Assembly: GCA_960531495.1 (NCBI GenBank)
Contig: OY482852.1
Location: forward strand, 33,454,117-33,518,116
Direction of reading: 5' to 3'
Source: Zeus faber
Taxonomy: Eukaryota > Chordata > Actinopteri > Zeiformes > Zeidae
Length of the DNA stretch: 64,000 nt
The notes below the pieces were generated by a model. That model was not told the DNA's origin. It searched no databases and saw nothing but the letters and a program-made list of their open reading frames with translations. A program made the translations under genes and the position numbers. Positions 13,163 to 27,500 of the stretch are shown piece after piece (position 1 is the first letter of the stretch; every line of letters starts with the position of its first letter).

Positions 13163-13566
13163 CTAACATGTATTTCTGGAGTTATGATCATTTTCAGAAC
13201 TTGTGACGGTTTGCTGTCTAGCTGAATTAGAGAAACACCGAACCATTGTCTCTTCAGAGGTGAATGATTCAGAATGCTGCAGTACAGCATAGAAATTTAA
13301 TTAATATGATGAACTATTAAGTGCTTCTTAAGTGTTTCTCACAGATTTCTATGCCCATCTAACATGTATTTGTGGAGTTAGGATCATTTTCATCATAGTG
13401 TGCACATGGGGGAAAAAACGCATTTTCAGCCGATTTAAACGTCGAAAAGGGGAATTGGTTAAACGCTTCAGTCATTACTCTGTGTGACAGTGTCAGACAG
13501 TTTAAATACAATGGTGAACTAGTATTTACTGCTAAAGTGTTGTTTGTCAAACAGTTTTAGGCCCAT

Positions 13567-13774
13567 CTAACATGTATTTGTGGAGTTATGATCATTTTCA
13601 TCATTGTGTGCACATGTGGGAAAAAACGCATTTTCAGCCGATTTAAACGTCGAAAAGGGGAATTGGTTAAACGCTTCAGTCATTACTCTGTGTGACAGTG
13701 TCAGACAGTTTAAATACAATGGTGAACTAGTATATGCTGCTAAAGTGTTGTTTGTCAAACAGTTTTAGGCCCAT
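13567..13774 (-). repeat. Representative A monomer (208 bp)
   Basis: Typical A unit. Landmarks on the plus strand are ATGATCAT near the start, the palindrome CACATGTG, a run of six A, TTTAAACGTCGAAAAG, the near-palindrome TGACAGTGTCA, and GTTTGTCAAACAG before the GCCCAT boundary. It contains a 63-codon minus-strand ORF whose stop is created by the repeat itself. 208 is not a multiple of 3, so the frame is not continuous through the array. Confidence 0.9.
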
Positions 13775-16700
13775 GTAAAATGTATTTGTGGAGTTAGGAT
13801 CATTTTCATCATTGTGTGCACATGTGGGAAAAAACGCATTTTCAGCCGATTTAAACGTCGAAAAGGGGAATTGGTTGAACGCTTCAGTCATTACTCTGTG
13901 TGACAGTGTCAGACAGTTTAAATACAATGGTGAACTAGTATATACTGCTAAAGTGTTGTTTGTCAACCAGTTTTAGGCCCATCTAACATGTATTTGTCGA
14001 GTTATGATCATTTTCATCATTATGTGTACATGTGGGAAAAAACGCATTTTCAGCCGATTTAAACGTCGAAAAGGGGAATTGCTTAAACGCTTCAGTCATT
14101 ACTCTGTGTGACAGTGTCAGACAGTTTAAATACAATGGTGAACTAGTATATGCTGCTAAAGCGTTGTTTGTCAAACAGTTTTAGGCCCATACAACATGTA
14201 TATGTCGAGGTATGATCATTTTCAGAACTTGTGACGGTTTGCTGTCTAGCTGAATTAGAGAAACACCGAACCATTGTCTCTTCAGAGGTGAATGATTCAG
14301 AATGCTGCAGTACAGCATTGAAATTTAATTAATATGATGAACTATTATGTGCTTCCTAAGTTTTTCTCTCAGATTTCTATGCCCATCTAACATGTATTTC
14401 TAGAGTTATGATCATTTTCAGAACTTGTGACGGTTTGCTGTCTAGCTAAATTAGAGAAACACCAAACCATTGTCTCTTCAGAGGTGAATGATTCAGAATG
14501 CTGCAGTACAGCATTGAAATTTAATTAATATGATGAACTATTATGTGCTTCCTAAGTTTTTCTCTCAGATTTCTATGCCCATCTAACATGTATTTCTGGA
14601 GTTATGATCATTTTCAGAACTTGTGACGGTTTGCTGTCTAGCTGAATTAGAGAAACACCGAACCATTGTCTCTTCAGAGGTGAATGATTCAGAATGCTGC
14701 AGTACAGCATTGAAATTTAATTAATATGATGAACTATTATGTGCTTCCTAAGTTTTTCTCTCAGATTTCTATGCCCATCTAACATGTATTTCTGGAGTTA
14801 TGATCATTTTCAGAACTTGTGACGGTTTGCTGTCTAGCTGAATTAGAGAAACACCGAACCATTGTCTCTTCAGAGGTGAATGATTCAGAATGCTGCAGTA
14901 CAGCATAGAAATTTAATTAATATGATGAACTATTTAGTGCTTCTTAAGTGTTTCTCACAGATTTCTATGCCCATCTAACATGTATTTGTGGAGTTAGGAT
15001 CATTTTCATCATAGTGTGCACATGGGGGAAAAAACGCATTTTCAGCCGATTTAAACGTCGAAAAGGGGAATTGGTTAAACGCTTCAGTCATTACTCTGTG
15101 TGACAGTGTCAGACAGTTTAAATACAATGGTGAACTAGTATTTACTGCTAAAGTGTTGTTTGTCAAACAGTTTTAGGCCCATCTAACATGTATTTGTCGA
15201 GTTATGATCATTTTCATCATTGTTTGCACATGTGGGAAAAAACGCATTTTCAGCCGATTTAAACGTCGAAAAGGGGAATTGGTTAAACGCTTCAGTCATT
15301 ACTCTGTGTGACAGTGTCAGACAGTTTAAATACAATGGTGAACTAGTATATGCTGCTAAAGCGTTGTTTGTCAAACAGTTTTAGGCCCATACAACATGTA
15401 TTTGTCGAGGTATGAGCATTTTCAGAACATTGGACGGTTTGCTGTCTAGCTGAATTAGAGAAACACCGAACCATTGTCTCTTCAGAGGTGAATGATTCAG
15501 AATGCTGCAGTACAGCATTGAAATTTAATTAATGTGATGAACTATTATGTGCTTCCTTAGTTTTTCTCTCAGATTTCTATGCCCATCTAACATATATTTC
15601 TGGAGATATGATCATTTTCAGAACTTGTGACGGTTTGCTGTCTAGCTGAATTAGAGAAACACCGAACCATTGTCTCTTCAGAGGTGAATGATTCAGAATG
15701 CTGCAGTATAGCATAGAAATTTAATTAATATGATGAACTATTATGTGCTTCTTAAGTGTTTCTCACAGATTTCTAGGCCCATCTAACATGTATTTGTGGA
15801 GTTATGATCATTTTCATCATTGTGTGCACATGTGGGAAAAAACGCATTTTCAGCCGATTTAAACGTCGAAAAGGGGAATTGGTTAAACGCTTCAGTCATT
15901 ACTCTGTGTGACAGTGTCAGACAGTTTAAATACAATGGTGAACTAGTATATACTGCTAAAGTGTTGTTTGTCAACCAGTTTTAGGCCCATCTAACATGTA
16001 TTTGTCGAGTTATGATCATTTTCATCATTATGTGTACATGTGGGAAAAAACGCATTTTCAGCCGATTTAAACGTCGAAAAGGGGAATTGCTTAAACGCTT
16101 CAGTCATTACTCTGTGTGACAGTGTCAGACAGTTTAAATACAATGGTGAACTAGTATATGCTGCTAAAGTGTTGTTTGTCAAACAGTGTTAGGCCCATAC
16201 AACATGTATTTGTTGAGGTATGAGCATTTTCAGAACTTGTGACGGTTTGCTGTCTAGCTGAATTAGAGAAACACCGAACCATTGTCTCTTCAGAGGTGAA
16301 TGATTCAGAATGCTGCAGTACAGCATTGAAATTTTATTAATATGATGAACTATTATGTGCTTCCTAAGTTTTTCTCTCAGATTTCTATGCCCATCTAACA
16401 TGTATTTGTGGAGTTAGGATCATTTTCAGAACTTGTGACGGTTTGCTGTCTAGCTGAATTAGAGAAACACCGAACCATTGTCTCTTCAGAGGTGAATGAT
16501 TCAGAATGGTGCAGTACAGCATAGAAATTTAATTAATATGATGAACTATTATGTGCTTCTTAAGTGTTTCTCACAGATTTCTAGGCCCATCTAACATGTA
16601 TTTGTGGAGTTATGATCATTTTCATCATTGTGTGCACATGTGGGAAAAAACGCATTTTCAGCCGATTTAAACGTCGAAAAGGGGAATTGGTTAAACGCTT

Positions 16701-19700
16701 CAGTCATTACTCTGTGTGACAGTGTCAGACAGTTTAAATACAATGGTGACCTAGTATATACTGCTAAAGTGTTGTTTGTCAAACAGTTTTAGGCCCATCT
16801 AACATGTATTTGTCGAGTTATGATCATTTTCATCATTGTGTGCACATGTGGGAAAAAACGCATTTTCAGCCGATTTAAACGTCGAAAAGGGGAATTGCTT
16901 AAACGCTTCAGTCATTACTCTGTGTGACAGTGTCAGACAGTTTAAATACAATGGTGAACTAGTATATGATGCTAAAGTGTTGTTTGTCAAACAGTTTTAG
17001 GCCCATACAACATGTATTTGTCGAGGTATGAGCATTTTAAGAACATTGGACGGTTTGCTGTCTAGCTAAATTAGAGAAACACCGAACCATTGTCTCTTCA
17101 GAGGTGAATGATTCAGAATGCTGCAGTACAGCATAGAAATTTAATTAATATGATGAACTATTATGTGCTTCTTAAGTGTTTCTCACAGATTTCTAGGCCC
17201 ATCTAATATGTATTTGTGGAGTTATGATCATTTTCATCATTGTGTGCACATGTGGGAAAAAACGCATTTTCAGCCGATTTAAACGTCGAAAAGGGGAATT
17301 GGTTAAACGCTTCAGTCATTACTCTGTGTGACAGTGTCAGACAGTTTAAATACAATGGTGAACTAGTATATGCTGCTAAAGTTTTGTTTGTCAAACAGTT
17401 TTAGGCCCATGTAAAATGTATTTGTCGAGTTATGATTATTTTCATCATTGTGTGCACATGTGGGAAAAAACGCATTTTCAGCCGATTTAAACGTCGAAAA
17501 GGGGAATTGGTTAAACGCTTCAGTCATTACTCTGTGTGACAGTGTCAGACAGTTTAAATACAATGGTGAACTAGTATATGCTGCTAAAGTGTTGTTTGTC
17601 AAACAGTGTTAGGCCCATACAACATGTATTTGTTGAGGTATGAGCCTTTTCAGAACTTGTGACGGTTTGCTGTCTAGCTGAATTAGAGAAACACCGAACC
17701 ATTGTCTCTTCAGAGGTGAATGATTCAGAATGCTGCAGTACAGCATAGAAATTTAATTAATATGATGAACTATTAAGTGCTTCTTAAGTGTTTCTCACAG
17801 ATTTCTATGCCCATCTAACATGTATTTGTGGAGTTAGGATCATTTTCATCATAGTGTGCACATGTGGGAAAAAACGCATTTTCAGCTGATTTAAACGTCG
17901 AAAAGGGGAATTGGTTAAACGCTTCAGTCATTACTCTGTGTGACAGTGTCAGACAGCTTAAATACAATGGTGAACTAGTATATGCTGCTAAAGTGTTGTT
18001 TGTCAAACAGTTTTAGGCCCATCTAACATGTATTTGTTGAGTTATGGTCATTTTCATCATTATGTGCACATGTGGGAAAAAACGCATTTTCAGCCGATTT
18101 AAACGTCGAAAAGGGGAATTGCTTAAACGCTTCAGTCATTACTCTGTGTGACAGTGTCAGACAGTTTAAATACAATGGTGAACTAGTATATTATGCTTAA
18201 GTGTTGTTTGTCAAACAGTTTTAGGCCCATCTAACATGTATTTGTCGAGTTATGATCATTTTCATCATTATGTGCACATGTGGGAAAAAACGCATTTTCA
18301 GCCGATTTAAACGTCGAAAAGGGGAATTGGTTAAACGCTTCAGTCATTACTCTGTGTGACAGTGTCAGACAGTTTAAATACAATGGTGAACTAGTATATG
18401 CTGCTAAAGTGTTGTTTGTCAAACAGTGTTAGGCCCATACAACATGTATTTGTTGAGGTATGAGCATTTTCAGAACTTGGGACGGTGTGCTGTCTAGCTG
18501 AATTAGAGAAACACCGAACCATTGTCTCTTCAGAGGTGAATGATTCAGAATGCTGCAGTACAGCATAGAAATTTAATTAATATGATGAACTATTATGTGC
18601 TTCTTAAGTGTTTCTCACAGATTTCTAGGCCCATCTAACATGTATTTGTGGAGTTAGGATCATTTTCATCATAGTGTGCACATGTGGGAAAAAACGCATT
18701 TTCAGCCGATTTAAACGTCGAAAAGGGGAATTGGTTAAACGCTTCAGTCATTACTCTGTGTGACAGTGTCAGACAGTTTAAATACAATGGTGAATTAGTA
18801 TATACTGCTAAAGTGTTGTTTGTCAAACAGTTTTAGGCCCATCTAACATGTATTTGTCGAGTTATGATCATTTTCATCATTGTGTGCACATGTGGGAAAA
18901 AACGCATTTTCAGCCGATTTAAACGTCGAAAAGGGGAATTGGTTAAACGCTTCAGTCATTACTCTGTGTGACAGTGTCAGACAGTTTAAATACAACGGTG
19001 AACTAGTATATGCTGCTTAAGCGTTATTTGTCAAACAGTTTTAGGCCCACACAACATGTATTTGTCGAGGTATGAACATTTTCAGAACATTGGACGGTTT
19101 GCTGTCTAGCTGAATTAGAGAAACACCGAACCATTGTCTCTTCAGAGGTGAATGATTCAGAATGCTGCAGTACAGCATAGAAATTTAATTAATATGATGA
19201 ACTATTATGTGCTTCTTAAGTGTTTCTCACAGATTTCTAGGCCCATCTAATATGTATTTGTGGAGTTATGATCATTTTCATCATTGTGTGCACATGTGGG
19301 AAAAAACGCATTTTCAGCCGATTTAAACGTCGAAAAGGGGAATTGGTTAAACGCTTCAGTCATTACTCTGTGTGACAGTGTCAGACAGTTTAAATACAAT
19401 GGTGAACTAGTATATGCTGCTAAAGTTTTGTTTGTCAAACAGTTTTAGGCCCATGTAAAATGTATTTGTCGAGTTATGATCATTTTCATCATAGTGTTCA
19501 TATGTGGGAAAAAACGCATTTTCAGCCGATTTAAACGTCGAAAAGGGGAATTGCTTAAACGCTTCAGTCATTACTCTGTGTGACAGTGTCAGACAGTTTA
19601 AATACAATGGTGAACTAGTATATGCTGCTAAAGTGTTGTTTGTCAAACAGTGTTAGGCCCATACAACATGTATTTGTTGAGGTATGAGCATTTTCAGAAC

Positions 19701-22700
19701 TTGTGACGGTTTGCTGTCTAGCTGAATTAGAGAAACACCGAACCATTGTCTCTTCAGAGGTGAATGATTCAGAATGCTGCAGTACAGCATTGAAATTTAA
19801 TTAATATGATGAACTATTAAGTGCTTCTTAAGTGTTTCTCACAGATTTCTATGCCCATCTAACATGTATTTGTGGAGTTAGGATCATTTTCATCATAGTG
19901 TGCACATGTGGGAAAAAACGCATTTTCAGCTGATTTAAACGTCGAAAAGGGGAATTGGTTAAACGCTTCAGTCATTACTCTGTGTGACAGTGTCAGACAG
20001 TTTAAATACAATGGTGAACTAGTATATGCTGCTAAAGTGTTGTTTGTCAAACAGTTTTAGGCCCATCTAACATGTATTTGTCGAGTTATGGTCATTTTCA
20101 TCATTATGTGCACATGTGGGAAAAAACGCATTTTCAGCCGATTTAAACGTCGAAAAGGGGAATTGGTTAAACGCTTCAGTCATTACTCTGTGTGACAGTG
20201 TCAGACAGTTTAAATACAATGGTGAACTAGTATATGCTGCTAAAGTGTTGTTTGTCAAACAGTTTTAGGCCCATCTAACATGTATTTGTCGAGTTATGGT
20301 CATTTTCATCATTATGTGCACATGTGGGAAAAAACGCATTTTCAGCCGATTTAAACGTCGAAAAGGGGAATTGGTTAAACGCTTCAGTCATTACTCTGTG
20401 TGACAGTGTCAGACAGTTTAAATACAATGGTGACCTAGTATATACTGCTAAAGTGTTGTTTGTCAAACAGTTTTAGGCCCATCTAACATGTATTTGTCGA
20501 GTTATGATCATTTTCATCATTGTGTGCACATGTGGGAAAAAACGCATTTTCAGCCGATTTAAACGTCGAAAAGGGGAATTGCTTAAACGCTTCAGTCATT
20601 ACTCTGTGTGACAGTGTCAGACAGTTTAAATACAATGGTGAACTAGTATATGATGCTAAAGTGTTGTTTGTCAAACAGTTTTAGGCCCATACAACATGTA
20701 TTTGTTGAGGTATGAGCCTTTTCAGAACTTGTGACGGTTTGCTGTCTAGCTGAATTAGAGAAACACCGAACCATTGTCTCTTCAGAGGTGAATGATTCAG
20801 AATGCTGCAGTACAGCATAGAAATTTAATTAATATGATGAACTATTAAGTGCTTCTTAAGTGTTTCTCACAGATTTCTATGCCCATCTAACATGTATTTG
20901 TGGAGTTAGGATCATTTTCATCATAGTGTGCACATGTGGGAAAAAACGCATTTTCAGCTGATTTAAACGTCGAAAAGGGGAATTGGTTAAACGCTTCAGT
21001 CATTACTCTGTGTGACAGTGTCAGACAGCTTAAATACAATGGTGAACTAGTATATGCTGCTAAAGTGTTGTTTGTCAAACAGTTTTAGGCCCATCTAACA
21101 TGTATTTGTTGAGTTATGGTCATTTTCATCATTATGTGCACATGTGGGAAAAAACGCATTTTCAGCCGATTTAAACGTCGAAAAGGGGAATTGCTTAAAC
21201 GCTTCAGTCATTACTCTGTGTGACAGTGTCAGACAGTTTAAATACAATGGTGAACTAGTATATGATGCTAAAGTGTTGTTTGTCAAACAGTTTTAGGCCC
21301 ATCTAACATGTATTTGTCGAGTTATGATCATTTTCATCATTATGTGCACATGTGGGAAAAAACGCATTTTCAGCCGATTTAAACGTCGAAAAGGGGAATT
21401 GGTTAAACGCTTCAGTCATTACTCTGTGTGACAGTGTCAGACAGTTTAAATACAATGGTGAACTAGTATATGCTGCTAAAGTGTTGTTTGTCAAACAGTT
21501 TTAGGCCCATCTAACATGTATTTGTTGAGTTATGGTCATTTTCATCATTATGTGTACATGTGGGAAAAAACGCATTTTCAGCCGATTTAAACGTCGAAAA
21601 GGGGAATTGCTTAAACGCTTCAGTCATTACTCTGTGTGACAGTGTCAGACAGTTTAAATACAACGGTGAACTAGTATATGCTGCTTAAGCGTTATTTGTC
21701 AAACAGTTTTAGGCCCACACAACATGTATTTGTCGAGGTATGAACATTTTCAGAACATTGGACGGTTTGCTGTCTAGCTGAATTAGAGAAACACCGAACC
21801 ATTGTCTCTTCAGAGGTGAATGATTCAGAATGCTGCAGTACAGCATTGAAATTTAATTAATGTGATGAACTATTATGTGCTTCCTTAGTTTTCTCTCAGA
21901 TTTCTATGCCCATCTAACATATATTTCTGGAGATATGATCATTTTCAAAACTTGTGACGGTTTGCTGTCTAGCTGAATTAGAGAAACACCGAACCATTGT
22001 CTCTTCAGAGGTGAATGATTCAGAATGCTGCAGTATAGCATAGAAATTTAATTAATATGATGAACTATTATGTGCTTCTTAAGTGTTTCTCACGGATTTC
22101 TAGGCCCATCTAACATGTATTTGTGGAGTTATGATCATTTTCATCATTGTGTGCACATGTGGGAAAAAACGCATTTTCAGCCGATTTAAACGTCGAAAAG
22201 GGGAATTGGTTAAACGCTTCAGTCATTACTCTGTGTGACAGTGTCAGACAGTTTAAATACAATGGTGAACTAGTATATGCTGCTAAAGTGTTGTTTGTCA
22301 AACAGTTTTAGGCCCATGTAAAATGTATTTGTGGAGTTAGGATCATTTTCATCATTGTGTGCAAATGTCGGAAAAAACGAATTTTCAGCCGATTTAAACG
22401 TCGAAAAGGGGAATTGGTTAAACGCTTCAGTCATTACTCTGTGTGACAGTGTCAGACAGTTTAAATACAACGGTGAACTAGTATATGCTGCTAAAGTGTT
22501 GTTTGTCAAACAGTGTTAGGCCCATACAACATGTATTTGTTGAGGTATGAGCATTTTCAGAACTTGTGACGGTTTGCTGTCTAGCTGAATTAGAGAAACA
22601 CCGAACCATTGTCTCTTCAGAGGTGAATGATTCAGAATGCTGCAGTATAGCATAGAAATTTAATTAATATGATGAACTATTATGTGCTTCTTAAGTGTTT

Positions 22701-24349
22701 CTCACAGATTTCTAGGCCCATCTAACATGTATTTGTGGAGTTATGATCATTTTCATCATTGTGTGCACATGTGGGAAAAAACGCATTTTCAGCCGATTTA
22801 AACGTCGAAAAGGGGAATTGGTTAAACGCTTCAGTCATTACTCTGTGTGACAGTGTCAGACAGTTTAAATACAATGGTGAACTAGTATATGCTGCTAAAG
22901 TGTTGTTTGTCAAACAGTTTTAGGCCCATGTAAAATGTATTTGTGGAGTTAGGATCATTTTCATCATTGTGTGCACATGTGGGAAAAAACGCATTTTCAG
23001 CCGATTTAAACGTCGAAAAGGGGAATTGGTTAAACGCTTCAGTCATTACTCTGTGTGACAGTGTCAGACAGTTTAAATACAATGGTGAACTAGTATATGC
23101 TGCTAAAGCGTTGTTTGTCAAACAGTGTTAGGCCCATACAACATGTATTTGTTGAGGTATAAGCATTTTCATCATTATGTGCACATGTGGGAAAAAACGC
23201 ATTTTCAGCCGATTTAAACGTCGAAAAGGGGAATTGCTTAAACGCTTCAGTCATTACTCTGTGTGACAGTGTCAGACAGTTTAAATACAATGGTGAACTA
23301 GTATATGCTGCTAAAGCGTTGTTTGTCAAACAGTGTTAGGCCCATACAACATGTATTTGTTGAGGTATGAGCATTTTCAGAACTTGTGACGGTTTGCTGT
23401 CTAGCTGAATTAGAGAAACACCGAACCATTGTCTCTTCAGAGGTGAATGATTCAGAATGCTGCAGTACAGCATTGAAATTTTATTAATATGATGAACTAT
23501 TATGTGCTTCCTAAGTTTTTCTCTCAGATTTCTATGCCCATCTAACATGTATTTCTGGAGTTATGATCATTTTCAGAACTTGTGACGGTTTGCTGTCTAG
23601 CTGAATTAGAGAAACACCGAACCATTGTCTCTTCAGAGGTGAATGATTCAGAATGCTGCAGTACAGCATAGAAATTTAATTAATATGATGAACTATTTAG
23701 TGCTTCTTAAGTGTTTCTCACAGATTTCTATGCCCATCTAACATGTATTTGTGGAGTTAGGATCATTTTCATCATAGTGTGCACATGGGGGAAAAAACGC
23801 ATTTTCAGCCGATTTAAACGTCGAAAAGGGGAATTGGTTAAACGCTTCAGTCATTACTCTGTGTGACAGTGTCAGACAGTTTAAATACAATGGTGAACTA
23901 GTATATGCTGCTAAAGTGTTGTTTGTCAACCAGTTTTAGGCCCATCTAACATGTATTTGTCGAGTTATGATCATTTTCATCATTATGTGTACATGTGGGA
24001 AAAAACGCATTTTCAGCCGATTTAAACGTCGAAAAGGGGAATTGGTTAAACGCTTCAGTCATTACTCTGTGTGACAGTGTCAGACAGTTTAAATACAATG
24101 GTGAACTAGTATATACTGCTAAAGTGTTGTTTGTCAAACAGTTTTAGGCCCAAACAACATTTATTTGTCGAGGTATGAGCATTTTCAGAACATTGGACGG
24201 TTTGCTGTCTAGCTGAATTAGAGAAACACCGAACCATTGTCTCTTCAGAGGTGAATGATTCAGAATGCTGCAATACAGCATTGAAATTTAATTAATATGA
24301 TGAACTATTATGTGCTTCCTAAGTTTTTCTCTCAGATTTCTATGCCCAT

Positions 24350-24557
24350 CTAACATGTATTTGTGGAGTTAGGATCATTTTCATCATAGTGTGCACATGT
24401 GGGAAAAAACGCATTTTCAGCCGATTTAAACGTCGAAAAGGCGAATTGGTCAAAAGCTTTAGTCATTACTTTGAGTGACAGAGTCAGACAGTTCAAATTC
24501 AATGAGGAAGTAGTATATGCTGCTAAAGTGTTGTTTGTCAAACAGTTTTAGGCCCAT
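24350..24557 (-). repeat. Divergent A monomer shared with the right arm
   Basis: Between about 24440 and 24513 this unit carries a cluster of substitutions (TTTGAGTGACAGAGTC, GGTCAAAAGCTTTAG) not seen in its neighbours. The same cluster, in inverted orientation, appears in the right array at about 36476-36531. Confidence 0.8.
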
Positions 24558-27500
24558 CTAACATGTATTTGTCGAGTTATGATCATTTTCATCATAGTGT
24601 GCACATGTGGGAAAAAACGCATTTTCAGCCGATTTAAACGTCGAAAAGGGGAATTGCTTAAACGCTTAGTCATTACTCTGTGTGACAGTGTCAGACAGTT
24701 TAAATACAATGGTGAACTAGTATATGATGCTAAAGTGTTGTTTGTCAAACAGTTTTAAGCCCATCTAACATGTATTTGTCGAGTTATGATCATTTTCATC
24801 ATAGTGTTCATATGTGGGAAAAAACGCATTTTCAGCCGATTTAAACGTCGAAAAGGGGAATTGCTTAAACGCTTCAGTCATTACTCTGTGTGACAGTGTC
24901 AGACAGTTTAAATACAATGGTGAACTAGTATATGCTGCTAAAGTGTTGTTTGTCAAACAGTGTTAGGCCCATACAACATGTATTTGTTGAGGTATGAGCA
25001 TTTTCAGAACTTGTGACGGTTTGCTGTCTAGCTGAATTAGAGAAACACCGAACCATTGTCTCTTCAGAGGTGAATGATTCAGAATGCTGCAGTACAGCAT
25101 AGAAATTTAATTAATATGATGAACTATTAAGTGCTTCTTAAGTGTTTCTCACAGATTTCTATGCCCATCTAACATGTATTTGTGGAGTTAGGATCATTTT
25201 CATCATAGTGTGCACATGTGGGAAAAAACGCATTTTCAGCTGATTTAAACGTCGAAAAGGGGAATTGGTTAAACGCTTCAGTCATTACTCTGTGTGACAG
25301 TGTCAGACAGTTTAAATACAATGGTGAACTAGTATATGCTGCTAAAGTGTTGTTTGTCAAACAGTTTTAGGCCCATCTAACATGTATTTGTCGAGTTATG
25401 ATCATTTTCATCATTATGTGCACATGTGGGAAAAAACGCATTTTCAGCCGATTTAACCGTCGAAAAGGGGAATTGGTTAAACGCTTCAGTCATTACTCTG
25501 TGTGACAGTGTCAGACAGTTTAAATACAATGGTGAACTAGTATATGCTGCTAAAGCGTTGTTTGTCAAACAGTTTTAGGCCCATACAACATGTATTTGTT
25601 GAGGTATGAGCATTTTCAGAACATTGGACGGTTTGCTGTCTAGCTGAATTAGAGAAACACCGAACCATTGTCTCTTCAGAGGTGAATGATTCAGAATGCT
25701 GCAGTACAGCATTGAAATTTTATTAATATGATGAACTATTATGTGCTTCCTAAGTTTTTCTCTCAGATTTCTATGCCCATCTAACATGTATTCGTGGAGT
25801 TAGGATCATTTTCATCATAGTGTGCACATGTGGGAAAAAACGCATTTTCAGCCGATTTAAACGTCGAAAAGGGGAATTGGTTAAACGCTTCAGTCATTAC
25901 TCTGTGTGACAGTGTCAGACAGTTTAAATACAATGGTGAACTAGTATATGCTGCTAAAGTGTTGTTTGTCAACCAGTTTTAGGCCCATCTAACATGTATT
26001 TGTCGAGTTATGATCATTTTCATCATTATGTGTACATGTGGGAAAAAACGCATTTTCAGCCGATTTAAACGTCGAAAAGGGGAATTGCTTAAACGCTTCA
26101 GTCATTACTCTGTGTGACAGTGTCAGACAGTTTAAATACAATGGTGAACTAGTATATGCTGCTAAAGTGTTGTTTGTCAAACAGTGTTAGGCCCATGTAA
26201 AATGTATTTGTCGAGTTATGATTATTTTCATCATTGTGTGCACATGTGGGAAAAAACGCATTTTCAGCCGATTTAAACGTCGAAAAGGGGAATTGGTTAA
26301 ACGCTTCAGTCATTACTCTGTGTGACAGTGTCAGACAGTTTAAATACAATGGTGAACTAGTATATGCTGCTAAAGTGTTGTTTGTCAAACAGTTTTAGGC
26401 CCATGTAAAATGTATTTGTCGAGTTATGATTATTTTCATCATTGTGTGCACATGTGGGAAAAAACGCATTTTCAGCCGATTTAAACGTCGAAAAGGGAAT
26501 TGGTTAAACGCTTCAGTCATTACTCTGTGTGACAGTGTCAGACAGTTTAAATACAATGGTGAACTAGTATATGCTGCTAAAGCGTTGTTTGTCAAACAGT
26601 TTTAGGCCCATACAACATGTATTTCTCGAGGTATGAGCATTTTCAGAACATTGGACGGTTTGCTGTCTAGCTGAATTAGAGAAACACCGAACCATTGTCT
26701 CTTCAGAGGTGAATGATTCAGAATGCTGCAGTACAGCATTGAAATTTTATTAATATGATGAACTATTATGTGCTTCCTAAGTTTTTCTCTCAGATTTCTA
26801 TGCCCATCTAACATGTATTCGTGGAGTTAGGATCATTTTCATCATAGTGTGCACATGTGGGAAAAAACGCATTTTCAGCCGATTTAAACGTCGAAAAGGG
26901 GAATTGGTTAAACGCTTCAGTCATTACTCTGTGTGACAGTGTCAGACAGTTTAAATACAATGGTGAACTAGTATATGCTGCTAAAGTGTTGTTTGTCAAA
27001 CAGTTTTAGGCCCATCTAACATGTATTTGTCGAGTTATGATCATTTTCATCATTATGTGCACATGTGGGAAAAAACGCATTTTCAGCCGATTTAACCGTC
27101 GAAAAGGGGAATTGGTTAAACGCTTCAGTCATTACTCTGTGTGACAGTGTCAGACAGTTTAAATACAATGGTGAACTAGTATATGCTGCTAAAGTGTTGT
27201 TTGTCAAACAGTTTTAGGCCCATCTAACATGTATTTGTCGAGTTATGATCATTTTCATCATTATGTGCACATGTGGGAAAAAACGCATTTTCAGCCGATT
27301 TAACCGTCGAAAAGGGGAATTGGTTAAACGCTTCAGTCATTACTCGGTGTGACAGTGTCAGACAGTTTAAATACAATGGTGAACTAGTATATGCTGCTAA
27401 AGTGTTGTTTGTCAACCAGTTTTAGGCCCATCTAACATGTATTTGTCGAGTTATGATCATTTTCATCATTATGTGTACATGTGGGAAAAAACGCATTTTC

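Noticed and set aside
16189-16401. 70-residue minus-strand ORF in some B units (also 23336, 25575, 26602)
   Set aside because: Present only where one base change removes a stop (TTTTATTAAT for TTTAATTAAT). Neighbouring B units lack it.
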